DNA from: Bacillus fungorum
Lineage (GTDB): Bacteria; Bacillota; Bacilli; Bacillales; Bacillaceae_G
NCBI RefSeq assembly: GCF_002746455.1
Contig: NZ_NWUW01000032.1
Location: forward strand, 1-45,366
Direction of reading: 5' to 3'
Length of the DNA: 45,366 nt
The notes under the pieces were generated by a model that worked only from the letters and a program-made list of their open reading frames with translations, searched no databases and was not told the DNA's origin. This document shows, piece after piece, positions 33,153 to 42,052 of the stretch. The translations under genes and the position numbers were made by a program. The stretch's first letter is position 1. Each line of letters opens with the position of its first letter.

Positions 33153-33785
33153 TTAATTACTTTTTTCAAAAGCTAGTTTAATACCAAAACCAATTAAGAC
33201 AATTCCTGTTAATCCTTGAATATAACGTTGCGTCCTTGTTTTTTTCATAAAAGCACTAATTTTATCAATTAAAAATATATAAAAAGCGAACCATATAACT
33301 GTTAAAACGAGGTAAGTAAGGCCCATTACGAGAAGTTGGATAAACGTATTATGATTTGGATTTAAAAATTGCGGTAAAAAGGTTAAAAAGAAGACTGCGA
33401 CTTTAGGGTTTAATAAATTCGTAAGAAACCCTTGGCGAAAGCAAGACGTGTGTTCGTTTTCATTATTCAAAGCTATATTATTCGTATCAACGCTTTCTTT
33501 GTTTCTTACTGCTAAAAGGGCTTTAATACCGATATAAATTAAATATAGGGCTCCAACGTACTTGAAAATAGAAAATAAAAGAGCTGACTTTACAATAAGT
33601 GCGGAAAGTCCGATTACTGCTGCTAAAGTATGAATCAACAGTGCAACACATGTACCGAACACTGTTTTCACGCCACCCACCTTACCAGCAACCAATGTAT
33701 TTTTCGTAGTCATTGCAGTATCAGGACCGGGTAAAATAATAAGACAAATAGACATAATAATGAAAAGAAAATAATTTTCAATCAT
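33153..33785 (-). CDS. LysE/RhtB family amino-acid exporter
   Basis: The 210-residue membrane protein has about six hydrophobic segments. The LysE signature ILPGPDTAMTTKNTL is at residues 17-31 and NLLNPKVAVFFLTFLPQF near residue 125, both typical of the family. A polar loop (ESVDTNNIALNNENEHTS) separates the two halves. Members export amino acids or homoserine lactone-like compounds; the substrate is not evident. GGAGGAG lies before the ATG. Its position within the valine/propionate cluster suggests, but does not show, a link to branched-chain amino-acid metabolism. Confidence 0.85.
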   Translation of the reverse strand: MIENYFLFIIMSICLIILPGPDTAMTTKNTLVAGKVGGVKTVFGTCVALLIHTLAAVIGLSALIVKSALLFSIFKYVGALYLIYIGIKALLAVRNKESVDTNNIALNNENEHTSCFRQGFLTNLLNPKVAVFFLTFLPQFLNPNHNTFIQLLVMGLTYLVLTVIWFAFYIFLIDKISAFMKKTRTQRYIQGLTGIVLIGFGIKLAFEKSN

Positions 33786-33884
33786 AGTCGCTCCTCCTTT
33801 TTTATTTTTAGAATATTAAATTAAAATTAGTGTAGCACAAAAATGGATTTAATAAAATTAAAATTTATTAAAAATTATTAAATG

Positions 33885-33927
33885 AAAAAAGGCCATATAG
33901 TAGCTGTAATTACACTACTATATAGCC
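33885..33927 (-). terminator. Terminator of the hydrolase gene
   Basis: GGCCATATAGTAG pairs with CTACTATATAGCC. On the minus strand TTTTTTC follows. It lies beyond repeat copy 4, so the repeat is transcribed with the hydrolase gene. Confidence 0.75.
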
Positions 33928-33932
33928 TCGAT

Positions 33933-34017
33933 TTTATCCCGCTATTTGCAGGTAGTAAGATTTCCACCGCACAAGATTTAGCTGAAGAAAAGAAGTGAGG
34001 TGGGGGGATGAACAAAA
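33933..34017 (+). repeat. Interspersed intergenic repeat, copy 4 (left half)
   Basis: TTTATCCCGCTATTTGCAGG, TAGTAAGATTTCCACCGCAC, later GTGAGGTGGGGGGATGAACA. It matches copy 1 (CCCGCCATTTGTAAGCAATA, AGACTCACACC) on the left and the GTGGGGATGAACAAAA end of copy 2 on the right. It lies in the 3-prime region of the hydrolase gene. Confidence 0.6.
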
Positions 34018-34040
34018 CAACCACTTATTAAAGTTTCACT

Positions 34041-35096
34041 TTATGCATTAAGTAAGTTAAAGAACCGATTTACATCTTCTTCTGAAACATCACTTAACTG
34101 CGTATATTTATAATTCGGATTTTGATCTTTATCAACGACAACAGAGCGTACTCCTTCGAAGAAATCCGCATGTCTCATGAAATTTTTAGCAAGTACAAGG
34201 TCGGTAGCGAAACATTCTTCAACGGACTTATCTTGGCCATCGATAAACTGTTTTAATGTTACTTTTAACGAAATAGGGGATTTTGATAATAGTGTTTCTT
34301 TCGTTTTTATAGCAAAGGAACTTGGGTCTTTCTCCAATGAATGGATGATCTCTTCAATTGTATCGAAAGCAAAATGTGAATTAATTTCTTCTAATGAAGG
34401 AGCAAGCTCGCTTTCTAAGTTTGGAGCAGTTGCAAATGTACGAATGACTTCTTTTAAATTAGTATGTACATCATCTTCTTTATGCCAATTTATACTTTCC
34501 AGTTCAGTAAGGAAATTTGGTAATGAATCAGATGTCATAAAGTAATCGGCAGCGTTTATAAATAAAACGTCAGCAGCTTTTAAAATAGATGCCGTTAAAG
34601 CAACATAGCGGCCAGCAAACCCTGGAGCTTTATTTAAGAAATAAGCAGCACCGACATCTGGGAAGAAGCCGATATTCATCTCTGGCATTGCCCATTTCGT
34701 ACGCTCAGTTACAATTCGATATTTCGCACCATTTGTAAGACCGACACCACCACCCATTACAATTCCATCTAAACAAGCGATGATTGGTTTTTTATATTGA
34801 TAAATATATGTATCAATTTCATACTCTTCTTCAAAAAAATGTTCCGCATGCTGTAATGCAGCTTCATTTGAACGTGCTTCATAAAGAGTTTTAATGTCGC
34901 CGCCTGCACAAAAACCTTTTGTGCCAGCTCCTTTTAATACGATAAGCGCGATTTGCTCGTCATTTTCCCATTCTTTCAGTTTTTGCCCAATTGGTTGTAA
35001 CATGTCGTAAGATAAAGAATTAAGTGCTTTTGGGCGGTTTAAAGTAATTGATGCAACTCCGTTTTCACTAACAGAAAATAAAACGTGTTCAGTCAT
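34041..35096 (-). CDS. 3-hydroxyisobutyryl-CoA hydrolase
   Basis: The 351-residue member of the enoyl-CoA hydratase superfamily has the long HIBCH-type architecture. ITLNRPKALNSLSYDML is near the start, KGFCAGGDIKTLY forms the first oxyanion-hole element, IACLDGIVMGGGVGL the second, and PEMNIGFFPDVGAAYFLNK carries the acidic residues expected of the hydrolase. It releases 3-hydroxyisobutyrate, the substrate of MmsB encoded on the other strand. A GGGAGG site lies before the ATG. It is not in the mmsB-mmsA transcript, so the two are regulated separately. Confidence 0.85.
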   Translation of the reverse strand: MTEHVLFSVSENGVASITLNRPKALNSLSYDMLQPIGQKLKEWENDEQIALIVLKGAGTKGFCAGGDIKTLYEARSNEAALQHAEHFFEEEYEIDTYIYQYKKPIIACLDGIVMGGGVGLTNGAKYRIVTERTKWAMPEMNIGFFPDVGAAYFLNKAPGFAGRYVALTASILKAADVLFINAADYFMTSDSLPNFLTELESINWHKEDDVHTNLKEVIRTFATAPNLESELAPSLEEINSHFAFDTIEEIIHSLEKDPSSFAIKTKETLLSKSPISLKVTLKQFIDGQDKSVEECFATDLVLAKNFMRHADFFEGVRSVVVDKDQNPNYKYTQLSDVSEEDVNRFFNLLNA

Positions 35097-35412
35097 AATT
35101 CATCCTCCCTTATATATCTTCTTATTCTTAATTCTTGATACGTACTGAAATGTCCTTTATAAAATTTGTCTAAAGTTGGCGATACATGTTAATTTGCCCA
35201 ATGCATATTTTGACGAGTTATATTTGCAGGATTTTGGAGGTTGAAAATGAATATTACAACATTACTGTAATTGTAATTATTTGAAGTTATCATGATAAAC
35301 ACGCTATTATATAGGTATAAATTGTACATAATCACCTTAAAAAGGGTATTTGAAATGATTATGATAAAAGAAAAATTGCTTTTCATTAGAAATAGAGAAA
35401 GGAGAAATCGGA
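35097..35412. other. Intergenic stretch with a mini-ORF
   Basis: A seven-codon ORF, MNITTLL (35247-35270), has GGAGG six bases upstream. TTATCATGATAA is a small palindrome nearby (35287-35298). No other gene is seen. Confidence 0.4.
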
Positions 35413-35670
35413 ATGCCAGGACCTTTACTGTTGTCGGTGATTATTTTGTCTTCTTTAATGATAGGGATAACTCAATTTTTTCATCATACAGATACGACAG
35501 AGGAAGTGAAGGATAAAGTACGTCTCGTATTTCCGATTTTTATCATATCTATTTCTCTTTGTATTTTATTAAATAAGGATGGGTACATTGTTGCTGTATT
35601 TTCATTTTTTGTAGCGATCGTTTTAATTACAGTTTTATATTATGTAATGAAAGATTTTATACAAAAATAA
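35413..35670 (+). CDS. Small membrane protein, three segments
   Basis: The 85-residue product has hydrophobic segments near residues 4-20, 38-54 and 57-78, with a charged loop TDTTEEVKDKVR between the first two. AAAGGAG lies nine bases before the ATG. The family is not recognised, and nothing ties it to its neighbours. A weak terminator follows. Confidence 0.65.
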   Translation: MPGPLLLSVIILSSLMIGITQFFHHTDTTEEVKDKVRLVFPIFIISISLCILLNKDGYIVAVFSFFVAIVLITVLYYVMKDFIQK

Positions 35671-35671
35671 A

Positions 35672-35699
35672 GATGTCACATGAGACATTTTTATTTTTG
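35672..35699 (+). terminator. Terminator of the small membrane protein gene
   Basis: GATGTC pairs with GACATT around ACATGA. TTTTATTTTTG follows. Confidence 0.55.
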
Positions 35700-35854
35700 T
35701 ATAAAATAAAATTTCACATACCGTATTATATGTAAAAAATAAAAAACATATAGCGATAGAAAAGTATGTACTTTACTGTGTATTTACTTGTCAATCTTGC
35801 ATAGCCAATATACTATTAATAGTGTAGAGATTAGAAAAAGGGGTTGTATCTATC

Positions 35855-36094
35855 ATGAAATTTGAGATGCACACAAAAATTATTTCAAATGAAAAAGAAG
35901 TAAGGTTACATATAGAAGAAAACATATTTCAATTAAAATTGGATGGTTATCACTTATTTACAGTTCAAGAAATATTACCTTTATATAAATCAAATGAAGA
36001 AAGAATTGGTAGTGCAATGATACAAAAGTTAGAGTGGGAGAACGGAAAAACTACTATAAACTATCAACTCGTATCACTAAATTCAGTAAATTAA
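35855..36094 (+). CDS. DUF2584-type small protein
   Basis: The 79-residue product has the pattern I associate with DUF2584: MHTKIISNEKEVRLHIEENI at the start, LDGYHLFTVQEILPLYKSNE in the middle, and MIQKLEWENGKTTINYQLVS with a terminal LNSVN. It looks like a compact beta-rich cytoplasmic protein of unknown function. AAAAGGGG lies 13 bases before the ATG. It is only 15 bases before sbcD and may be co-transcribed with sbcDC. Confidence 0.65.
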   Translation: MKFEMHTKIISNEKEVRLHIEENIFQLKLDGYHLFTVQEILPLYKSNEERIGSAMIQKLEWENGKTTINYQLVSLNSVN

Positions 36095-36109
36095 AAGGAG
36101 CAGGAAAAT

Positions 36110-37267
36110 ATGAAGCTATTTCATACAGCAGATTGGCATTTAGGAAAGCTTGTTCATGGCGTGTATATGACTGAAGATCAAAAGATTGTATTAGATCAGT
36201 TTGTGCAAGCTGTTGAGGAAGAAAAACCAGATGCCGTAATTATTGCAGGGGATTTATACGACCGAGCAATTCCACCTACAGAAGCAGTAGACTTATTAAA
36301 TGATGTTTTACAAAAAATAGTCATTGATTTACAAACGCCAGTTATTGCAGTCGCAGGAAACCATGATAGTCCAGATCGTATTCATTTTGGTAGTAGTTTA
36401 ATGAAGAAACAAGGATTATTTATTGTGGGACAATTTCAATTCCCATATGAGCCAATTATATTAAATGATGAATATGGCGAGGTTCATTTCCATCTCGTTC
36501 CATATGCGGATCCAAGTATAGTGAGACATGTATTGAAAAATGAAGACGTACGTTCTCATGATGATGCGATGCGTATTTTTATGAATGAGCTTTCTGAAAC
36601 GATGGATAAAGAAGCTAGACATGTCTTTGTTGGTCATGCATTTGTAACTTCTGCGGGCGAAGCGGAGGAGAATACAAGTGATGCAGAACGACCACTTTCA
36701 ATTGGTGGTGCTGAATACGTAAATAGTCATTATTTTGATAAGTTTCATTACACAGCGCTTGGACATTTACATCAAGCGCATTTCGTACGTAATGAGACGA
36801 TTCGATATTCAGGTTCGCCAATTGCATATTCTATTTCTGAAGAAAAACATAAAAAGGGATATTATATTGTGGAACTGGACAAGCAAGGTGAAGTAACAAT
36901 TGAAAAAAGGTTACTTATACCACGCCGGAAAATGCGAACAGTAGAAGCGAAAATAGATGAATTATTACAACATCCAGTAAGTGAAGACTACGTATTTGTA
37001 AAACTATTAGATGAAAATCCTGTCTTGCAGCCAATGGAGAAAATACGTTCTGTATATCCAAATGCAATGCATGTTGAAAGATCTATTCAAAGACGAGAAT
37101 TCACAGAGTCAAATGAAGTAACTGTTTCAAGACATAAAATGGATGATTTATCACTATTAAAGGCTTTTTATAAAGAAATGAAAGGCTTAGAGTTATCAGA
37201 AGAGAAAGAACGTCTATTTGTAGAAGTATTACAAACAGTGCAAGAACGGGAAGGTGAACGAGGATGA
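36110..37267 (+). CDS. sbcD: Exonuclease SbcD
   Basis: The 385-residue nuclease subunit of the Mre11/SbcD family has the complete set of metallophosphoesterase motifs: DWHLGK near residue 8, GDLYDRA near 48, GNHDSPDRIH near 83, GHAFVTSAGE near 178 and GHLHQAH near 221. With SbcC it opens hairpins and trims double-strand ends. A C-terminal capping region follows from about residue 270. AAAGGAGCAGG precedes the ATG. It overlaps sbcC by four bases (ATGA), so the two subunits are translationally coupled. Confidence 0.95.
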   Translation: MKLFHTADWHLGKLVHGVYMTEDQKIVLDQFVQAVEEEKPDAVIIAGDLYDRAIPPTEAVDLLNDVLQKIVIDLQTPVIAVAGNHDSPDRIHFGSSLMKKQGLFIVGQFQFPYEPIILNDEYGEVHFHLVPYADPSIVRHVLKNEDVRSHDDAMRIFMNELSETMDKEARHVFVGHAFVTSAGEAEENTSDAERPLSIGGAEYVNSHYFDKFHYTALGHLHQAHFVRNETIRYSGSPIAYSISEEKHKKGYYIVELDKQGEVTIEKRLLIPRRKMRTVEAKIDELLQHPVSEDYVFVKLLDENPVLQPMEKIRSVYPNAMHVERSIQRREFTESNEVTVSRHKMDDLSLLKAFYKEMKGLELSEEKERLFVEVLQTVQEREGERG

Positions 37268-40200
37268 GACCGATTCAGCTTATTATGACGGCATTTGGCC
37301 CATATAAACAGAAAGAAGTAATCGATTTTAACGATCTTGGAGATCATCGTATTTTCGCCATTTCTGGGAATACAGGAGCTGGAAAGACAACGATTTTTGA
37401 TGCGATTTGTTATGTATTATATGGTGAGGCAAGCGGAGAAGAACGTAGTGATACGAGCATGCTGCGCAGTCAATTTGCTGATGATAATATGTATACTAGT
37501 GTAGAACTAACCTTTCAGCTAAAAGGGAAACGTTATGAAATAAAACGACAACTTGGACATAAGAAACAAGGGAACAAGACGATTACGGGACATGCAGTAG
37601 AATTATATGAAGTGATTGATGAAGAGAAGGTTCCAGCTGTTGATCGTTTCCATGTAACGGATGTAAATAAAAAAGTGGAAGATTTAATTGGTTTAAGTAA
37701 ACATCAATTTAGCCAAATTGTTATGTTACCGCAAGGGGAATTCCGTAAACTATTAACATCTGAGACAGAAAACAAAGAAGAAATTTTGCGTCGTATTTTC
37801 AAAACAGATCGTTATAAGTTAATGCGTGAGTTACTTGATCAAAAACGAAAACAATGGAAAGACGTCTTACAAGAAAAGCAAAAAGAGCGAGAGTTATTTT
37901 TCCGTAATGTTTTTAAATTACCAATACGAGATGGATCATTATTAGAGACATTAGTGGAACAAGAACATGTAAATACCCATCAAGTAGTTGAGGCATTAGA
38001 ACAAGAGACAGCTGCGTATAAGGCAGAGGTGGAGCAATTACAAGTAGAACAAGATGTTCAAACGAAGCAATTAAAGGATGCTGAAATACGTTTTCATGCA
38101 GCGAAATCTGTAAATGAGAAATTTATAGATTTACAACAAAAGAATGAGAAATATAATACTTTAGAAGAAAACCATACAGTGATTGAAATGAAAGAAAAAT
38201 CTTTTAAACGTGCGGAACAAGCGAAGCGCTTATTACCATTTGAACAATGGTACGAAGAAGCAATGCAAAATGAGCAGAAGGTTGAAAGTTTGTTGAAACA
38301 AATAATCGCCAGAAAAGAAGTTATAACGAATAGCTTTGAATTAGCTCAGGAGAAATATGAAGCAGTAAAGAATAAAGAACCTGAGAGAGAAGATGCAAAA
38401 AAACTTGTTCAAAGGTTAGAAGAGTTACAACCGATTATTGCATCATTAGCTGAGAAACAGTTGAATTTACAAAATGCAGAACTTCAGGTAGGGAAACTAA
38501 AAGAAAGTATGCAAAACTTAGATCGACAATTAGAAGAGCATACAAATCAAAAACAGCTAATGTCTGGTGAATTACAACAGTTAGAACGTGCGCTTGAGCA
38601 ATATGTAGCTAAAGTAGAAGAACTAACGAATATGCGAGAAGATGCAAAAGTTTTAAACCAAGCATATGATGTTTGGCAAGAAAAACAAAAATTCGAGCAA
38701 GAAAAAGAAGCGGCATACAATAAGATGCAATTGGCAGTTAATGCATATGAAAATATGGAACGCCGCTGGTTAAGTGAGCAAGCTGGTATATTAGCTCTTC
38801 ATCTACATGATGGCGAATCTTGTCCAGTATGTGGTAGTACGAACCATCCGAAAAAAGCTACAGAGCAAAGTAATGCAATCGATGAAAAAGAGTTAAATGA
38901 TTTAAGAGATAAGAAGAATGTTGCTGAAAAATTACATGTTCAATTAGAGGAGAAATGGAATTTCTATCAACTTCAATATGAGCAAGTAATAGAAGAGGTT
39001 AAGAAGCGAGGCTATCGCTCGGAAGAATTAGCTGAAACATATAGTGAGCTTGTTCAAAAGGGAAAACAATTAGCAAGTGAAGTGAATACGTTAAAAGCAA
39101 GCGAAGAAACGCGTAAGCAAATTGCTGTGAATATAAAAAGCGTAGAAGAAAAAGTAGATGCACTTCAGAAGCAAAAGCGTGAGGTAGAAGCAGAGCAGCA
39201 CCGTATAGAAATGGAGGGTATGCAGCTTCGTACGTCATATGAACATGATAAGAAAAACATTCCTGAAAATTTACAAACGGTCCAAGCTTGGAAAGTACAG
39301 TTTGACCAAGCCATGCATGAACTCAGATTAATGGAGGACGAATGGAAGAAGGTACAGGAAGCGTATCAACATTGGCAAAATGAAAATATACGTATTCAAG
39401 CAGAACAGGAAAGTGCTTCTAATCAATTTGAAAGTACAAAATTGAAGAAAGAAGAGACGTATACGCGCTTTATGAAAGAGCTTGAGCAGAGCGGATTTAC
39501 AGATCAATCCACGTATAAAGAGGCCAAATTAAATGATATCGCGATGGAGATGTTACAAAAAGAAATTCAAAGCTATTATTCATCTCTTGAAGTACTTGCA
39601 AAACAAATTGAAGAGTTACGTGCTGAATTAAAAGATAAAGAGTATATGGATATTACAGCGTTAGGTGAACATATAAAAGATTTAGAAATAAATCTCGATA
39701 TCATTAAAGAAAAACGTCAACGTGCACAAAATGCGGTAACATATATTTCAGATTTACATGAAAATATTAGACGTATTGATGAGCAAATTCATGAGGAAGA
39801 AAAAGCGTTCCAAGAACTTGTTGATTTATATGAAGTAATGAAAGGTGATAACGAAAGCCGTATATCATTTGAACGTTACATTTTAATTGAGTATTTAGAA
39901 CAAATTGTTCAAATTGCAAACGAACGATTACGTAAATTATCAAATGGACAATTTTATTTAAAACGAAGTGAACGAGTTGAAAAGAGAAATCGTCAAAGTG
40001 GATTAGGTTTAGATGTATACGATGCATACACTGGCCAAACACGCGATGTAAAAACATTATCTGGCGGCGAGAAATTTAATGCATCGCTTTGCTTAGCGCT
40101 TGGAATGGCAGACGTCATTCAAGCATATGAAGGTGGTATTTCCATCGAAACGATGTTTATCGACGAAGGATTCGGTTCATTGGATGAAGAGTCATTAACA

Positions 40201-40353
40201 AAAGCGGTTGACGCCTTAATTGACTTACAAAAATCAGGCCGATTTATCGGTGTCATCTCACACGTTCAAGAGCTGAAAAACGCAATGCCAGCTGTATTAG
40301 AAGTAACGAAGCAGAAGGATGGGTGTAGTCAGACTCGGTTTGTAGTGAAGTAA
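37264..40353 (+). CDS. sbcC: ATP-dependent exonuclease SbcC
   Basis: The 1029-residue Rad50/SMC-like ATPase has Walker A ISGNTGAGKTTIFD near residue 33, two long coiled-coil arms (about 180-500 and 545-870), and the zinc hook CPVCGS at residues 520-525, where two molecules join. The C-terminal lobe holds the ABC signature LSGGEKFNASLCLAL and Walker B MFIDEGFGSLDEE. SbcC bridges DNA ends and drives SbcD nuclease. Length and motifs are complete and there is no frame damage over 3 kb. A strong terminator follows about 60 bases after the stop. Confidence 0.95.
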   Translation: MRPIQLIMTAFGPYKQKEVIDFNDLGDHRIFAISGNTGAGKTTIFDAICYVLYGEASGEERSDTSMLRSQFADDNMYTSVELTFQLKGKRYEIKRQLGHKKQGNKTITGHAVELYEVIDEEKVPAVDRFHVTDVNKKVEDLIGLSKHQFSQIVMLPQGEFRKLLTSETENKEEILRRIFKTDRYKLMRELLDQKRKQWKDVLQEKQKERELFFRNVFKLPIRDGSLLETLVEQEHVNTHQVVEALEQETAAYKAEVEQLQVEQDVQTKQLKDAEIRFHAAKSVNEKFIDLQQKNEKYNTLEENHTVIEMKEKSFKRAEQAKRLLPFEQWYEEAMQNEQKVESLLKQIIARKEVITNSFELAQEKYEAVKNKEPEREDAKKLVQRLEELQPIIASLAEKQLNLQNAELQVGKLKESMQNLDRQLEEHTNQKQLMSGELQQLERALEQYVAKVEELTNMREDAKVLNQAYDVWQEKQKFEQEKEAAYNKMQLAVNAYENMERRWLSEQAGILALHLHDGESCPVCGSTNHPKKATEQSNAIDEKELNDLRDKKNVAEKLHVQLEEKWNFYQLQYEQVIEEVKKRGYRSEELAETYSELVQKGKQLASEVNTLKASEETRKQIAVNIKSVEEKVDALQKQKREVEAEQHRIEMEGMQLRTSYEHDKKNIPENLQTVQAWKVQFDQAMHELRLMEDEWKKVQEAYQHWQNENIRIQAEQESASNQFESTKLKKEETYTRFMKELEQSGFTDQSTYKEAKLNDIAMEMLQKEIQSYYSSLEVLAKQIEELRAELKDKEYMDITALGEHIKDLEINLDIIKEKRQRAQNAVTYISDLHENIRRIDEQIHEEEKAFQELVDLYEVMKGDNESRISFERYILIEYLEQIVQIANERLRKLSNGQFYLKRSERVEKRNRQSGLGLDVYDAYTGQTRDVKTLSGGEKFNASLCLALGMADVIQAYEGGISIETMFIDEGFGSLDEESLTKAVDALIDLQKSGRFIGVISHVQELKNAMPAVLEVTKQKDGCSQTRFVVK

Positions 40354-40415
40354 GTTCAATTGTAATTTATGTTCAAAGTATTGTTTACGATTTTCCAGTA
40401 TAGAACTTATGATAA

Positions 40416-40451
40416 AATAAATGCCTCCTCTGTATTGAGGAGGCATTTATT
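40416..40451. terminator. Bidirectional terminator after sbcC
   Basis: AATAAATGCCTCCTC pairs perfectly with GAGGAGGCATTTATT between convergent genes. Confidence 0.9.
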
Positions 40452-40476
40452 TGTTATTGAGAATTATATAATTCAC

Positions 40477-40650
40477 TTATGAGTTATCTGTAGAAGGCGG
40501 CGTATTCTCCAAACGATTATAAGTTTTAAAGGCCGAAATTGCGGATATAACGCCACCTACTAAAAATAAAACCGATCCGCCGACTAAAATGATACGACTG
40601 ACATACGTTTCGCGCGCTTCTTCAATTTCTTCTTGTAACATTGTAGGCAT
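40477..40650 (-). CDS. 57-residue single-pass membrane protein
   Basis: Reading from the ATG at 40650 gives MPTMLQEEIEEARETYVSRI, the hydrophobic segment ILVGGSVLFLVGGVISAISA, then FKTYNRLENTPPSTDNS and stop. AGGGGGA lies seven bases before the ATG. The acidic helix, one membrane span with GG pairs and short polar tail suggest a small membrane-anchored partner protein. It is too short for many gene finders. No family is recognised. It converges on sbcC and shares its terminator. Confidence 0.7.
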   Translation of the reverse strand: MPTMLQEEIEEARETYVSRIILVGGSVLFLVGGVISAISAFKTYNRLENTPPSTDNS

Positions 40651-40980
40651 TTGAATTCCCCCTAAACAACAATTATTTTGTAGATAGTATATACAAATGC
40701 CTAAAATATGTTAAAATCACTGGATAGTGTTATGAGGAAGTATATAGTTAGAGGTGAATTGTTTGAAAAATCTTCATTACAAATTTATGCTAACTTCACA
40801 TAGAGCACATATTAACATTGTATTATGTATATGTACCAAATAAATAAAGTGAATTGAATTTATTTCTGTTTTTAAAAATTTAAAATTCTATTATTTTTAT
40901 ATAAAGGTTTCACATCGGAGTTTTAAATATTTTGGAAATAGATCTAAATAAAAGGAATTCATATAAAAGGGGAATGTCTT
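40651..40980. other. Gene-free AT-rich stretch
   Basis: I see no supported gene. A 26-codon TTG-start frame near 40763 follows AGAGGTG but looks random. Confidence 0.5.
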
Positions 40981-41280
40981 ATGACAACATATACGAGTGA
41001 AATGAGAAAAAGTTTAGTTTCAGAAGAAGATGTAGATATTTTAAAAATTATGGCGCACCCAATCCGCTTACAAATTGTAAATGAATTAAGTACGAGAAAA
41101 ACTTGTAATGTAACACAATTAACAGAATTACTAAATATTCCACAATCGACTGTTTCGCAACATTTATCCAAAATGAAAGGTAAAGTGTTACGAGCTGAAA
41201 GAAAAGGTTTAGAAATTTATTATCACATTAACAATTTAAAAGCGAGTAAGATTGTAAGTGTTTTAGGATATATAAACTAA
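40981..41280 (+). CDS. ArsR-family transcriptional regulator
   Basis: The 99-residue winged-helix protein has the ArsR core: DVDILKIMAHPIRLQIVNEL, then CNVTQLTELLNIPQSTVSQH with LSKMKGKVLRAERKGLEIYY. The recognition helix is PQSTVSQHLSKM. Only one cysteine lies in the core region (CNVTQL), where ArsR/SmtB metal sensors would have a pair, so a metal-independent or single-cysteine redox signal is more likely. GGGG is six bases before the ATG. No adjacent metal transporter is present, so its target is unknown. Confidence 0.85.
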   Translation: MTTYTSEMRKSLVSEEDVDILKIMAHPIRLQIVNELSTRKTCNVTQLTELLNIPQSTVSQHLSKMKGKVLRAERKGLEIYYHINNLKASKIVSVLGYIN

Positions 41281-41296
41281 TGAAGTATTTTCATAT

Positions 41297-41330
41297 AAAA
41301 TAGCCGCTGCTGGTGAGCAGCGGCTATTTT
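41297..41330 (+). terminator. Terminator of the ArsR-type gene
   Basis: AAAATAGCCGCTGC pairs perfectly with GCAGCGGCTATTTT. Confidence 0.9.
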
Positions 41331-41382
41331 GTGTTGTTTTATTCCGTATTAGTTGTCTGTAAACGCCGATTAAAACTTAACT

Positions 41383-41568
41383 TTATGTATTCGCATTCAA
41401 AATTTTATAGTTTTTATGATTTACAATTGTTCGATCAAATTCAAAAGTACCACCGCTTACATTTGTAATTTCAACTAAGACCGATTCAGTATAAAGTTTT
41501 AGTACAGACCCTGTAATCTTTAAATTATTTCGTTGAAAAAGTATAGTATCCCCTACGTTTGCTTTCAT
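41383..41568 (-). CDS. DUF2187 (YkvS-like) small protein
   Basis: The 61-residue product begins MKANVGDTILFQRNNLKITG and continues VLKLYTESVLVEIT and TIVNHKNYKIL. This is a KOW-like beta-barrel pattern matching the DUF2187/YkvS family, whose function is unknown. GGAGG lies five bases before the ATG. It is monocistronic. Confidence 0.8.
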   Translation of the reverse strand: MKANVGDTILFQRNNLKITGSVLKLYTESVLVEITNVSGGTFEFDRTIVNHKNYKILNANT

Positions 41569-41919
41569 AGTACCTCCTCATTAAAGACAGAAATATTTTT
41601 TTATTATATATATTAAACCACGTATAGATATATTAGTGAATATTTAGTTTTATTTATCAATAAAATATTTTTTATTTTATAAAAAATAAAGTGCATCGTA
41701 GTGTAAAAATAGTTTTTTTGGTTGTATAGGAAAATCAAAATTTTGTAATCTAGCCATGATATAACTTGAGACATAATTTTTATAAAAGAAGATGATAAAA
41801 CAGCGGTAAGTGGTATGGATGCAAAACATGATAATAGCTATTTACGTATTTAATAATTCGTTTTTTGTATTTCGTCCTGCGTTTTCTGTAACTGATTCCA
41901 TGTTTTTGACGCTTTATAT

Positions 41920-41933
41920 TGTAATCGCTTACA
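41920..41933 (+). promoter_or_regulatory. cre-like (CcpA) site before the MFS gene
   Basis: TGTAATCGCTTACA matches the cre pattern TGWAARCGYTWNCW at 13 of 14 positions. It is 54 bases before the leader ORF, so carbon control of the transporter is likely. Confidence 0.55.
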
Positions 41934-41986
41934 TAAAAAGAAACATCTTATACAATGAAAGTGTTAAATCAAAAGAGGTGACCAAA

Positions 41987-42052
41987 ATGAACATGAAAAA
42001 AGAAAATTTAGCGAATTGCATGGAAATAGAAATAGGAGGCGGAAAGGTATGA
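41987..42052 (+). CDS. 21-residue leader ORF overlapping the MFS start
   Basis: ATG 41987, eight bases after GAGGTG, opens MNMKKENLANCMEIEIGGGK-V. The stop codon TGA overlaps the start codon of the transporter (ATGA), and its last codons form the GGAGGCGGAAAGG that is the transporter's binding site. This layout suggests translational coupling. The peptide itself may have no other role. Confidence 0.5.
   Translation: MNMKKENLANCMEIEIGGGKV

Noticed and set aside
40763..40843. 26-codon TTG-start frame after AGAGGTG
   Set aside because: The product shows no hydrophobic segment or motif, and no terminator follows.
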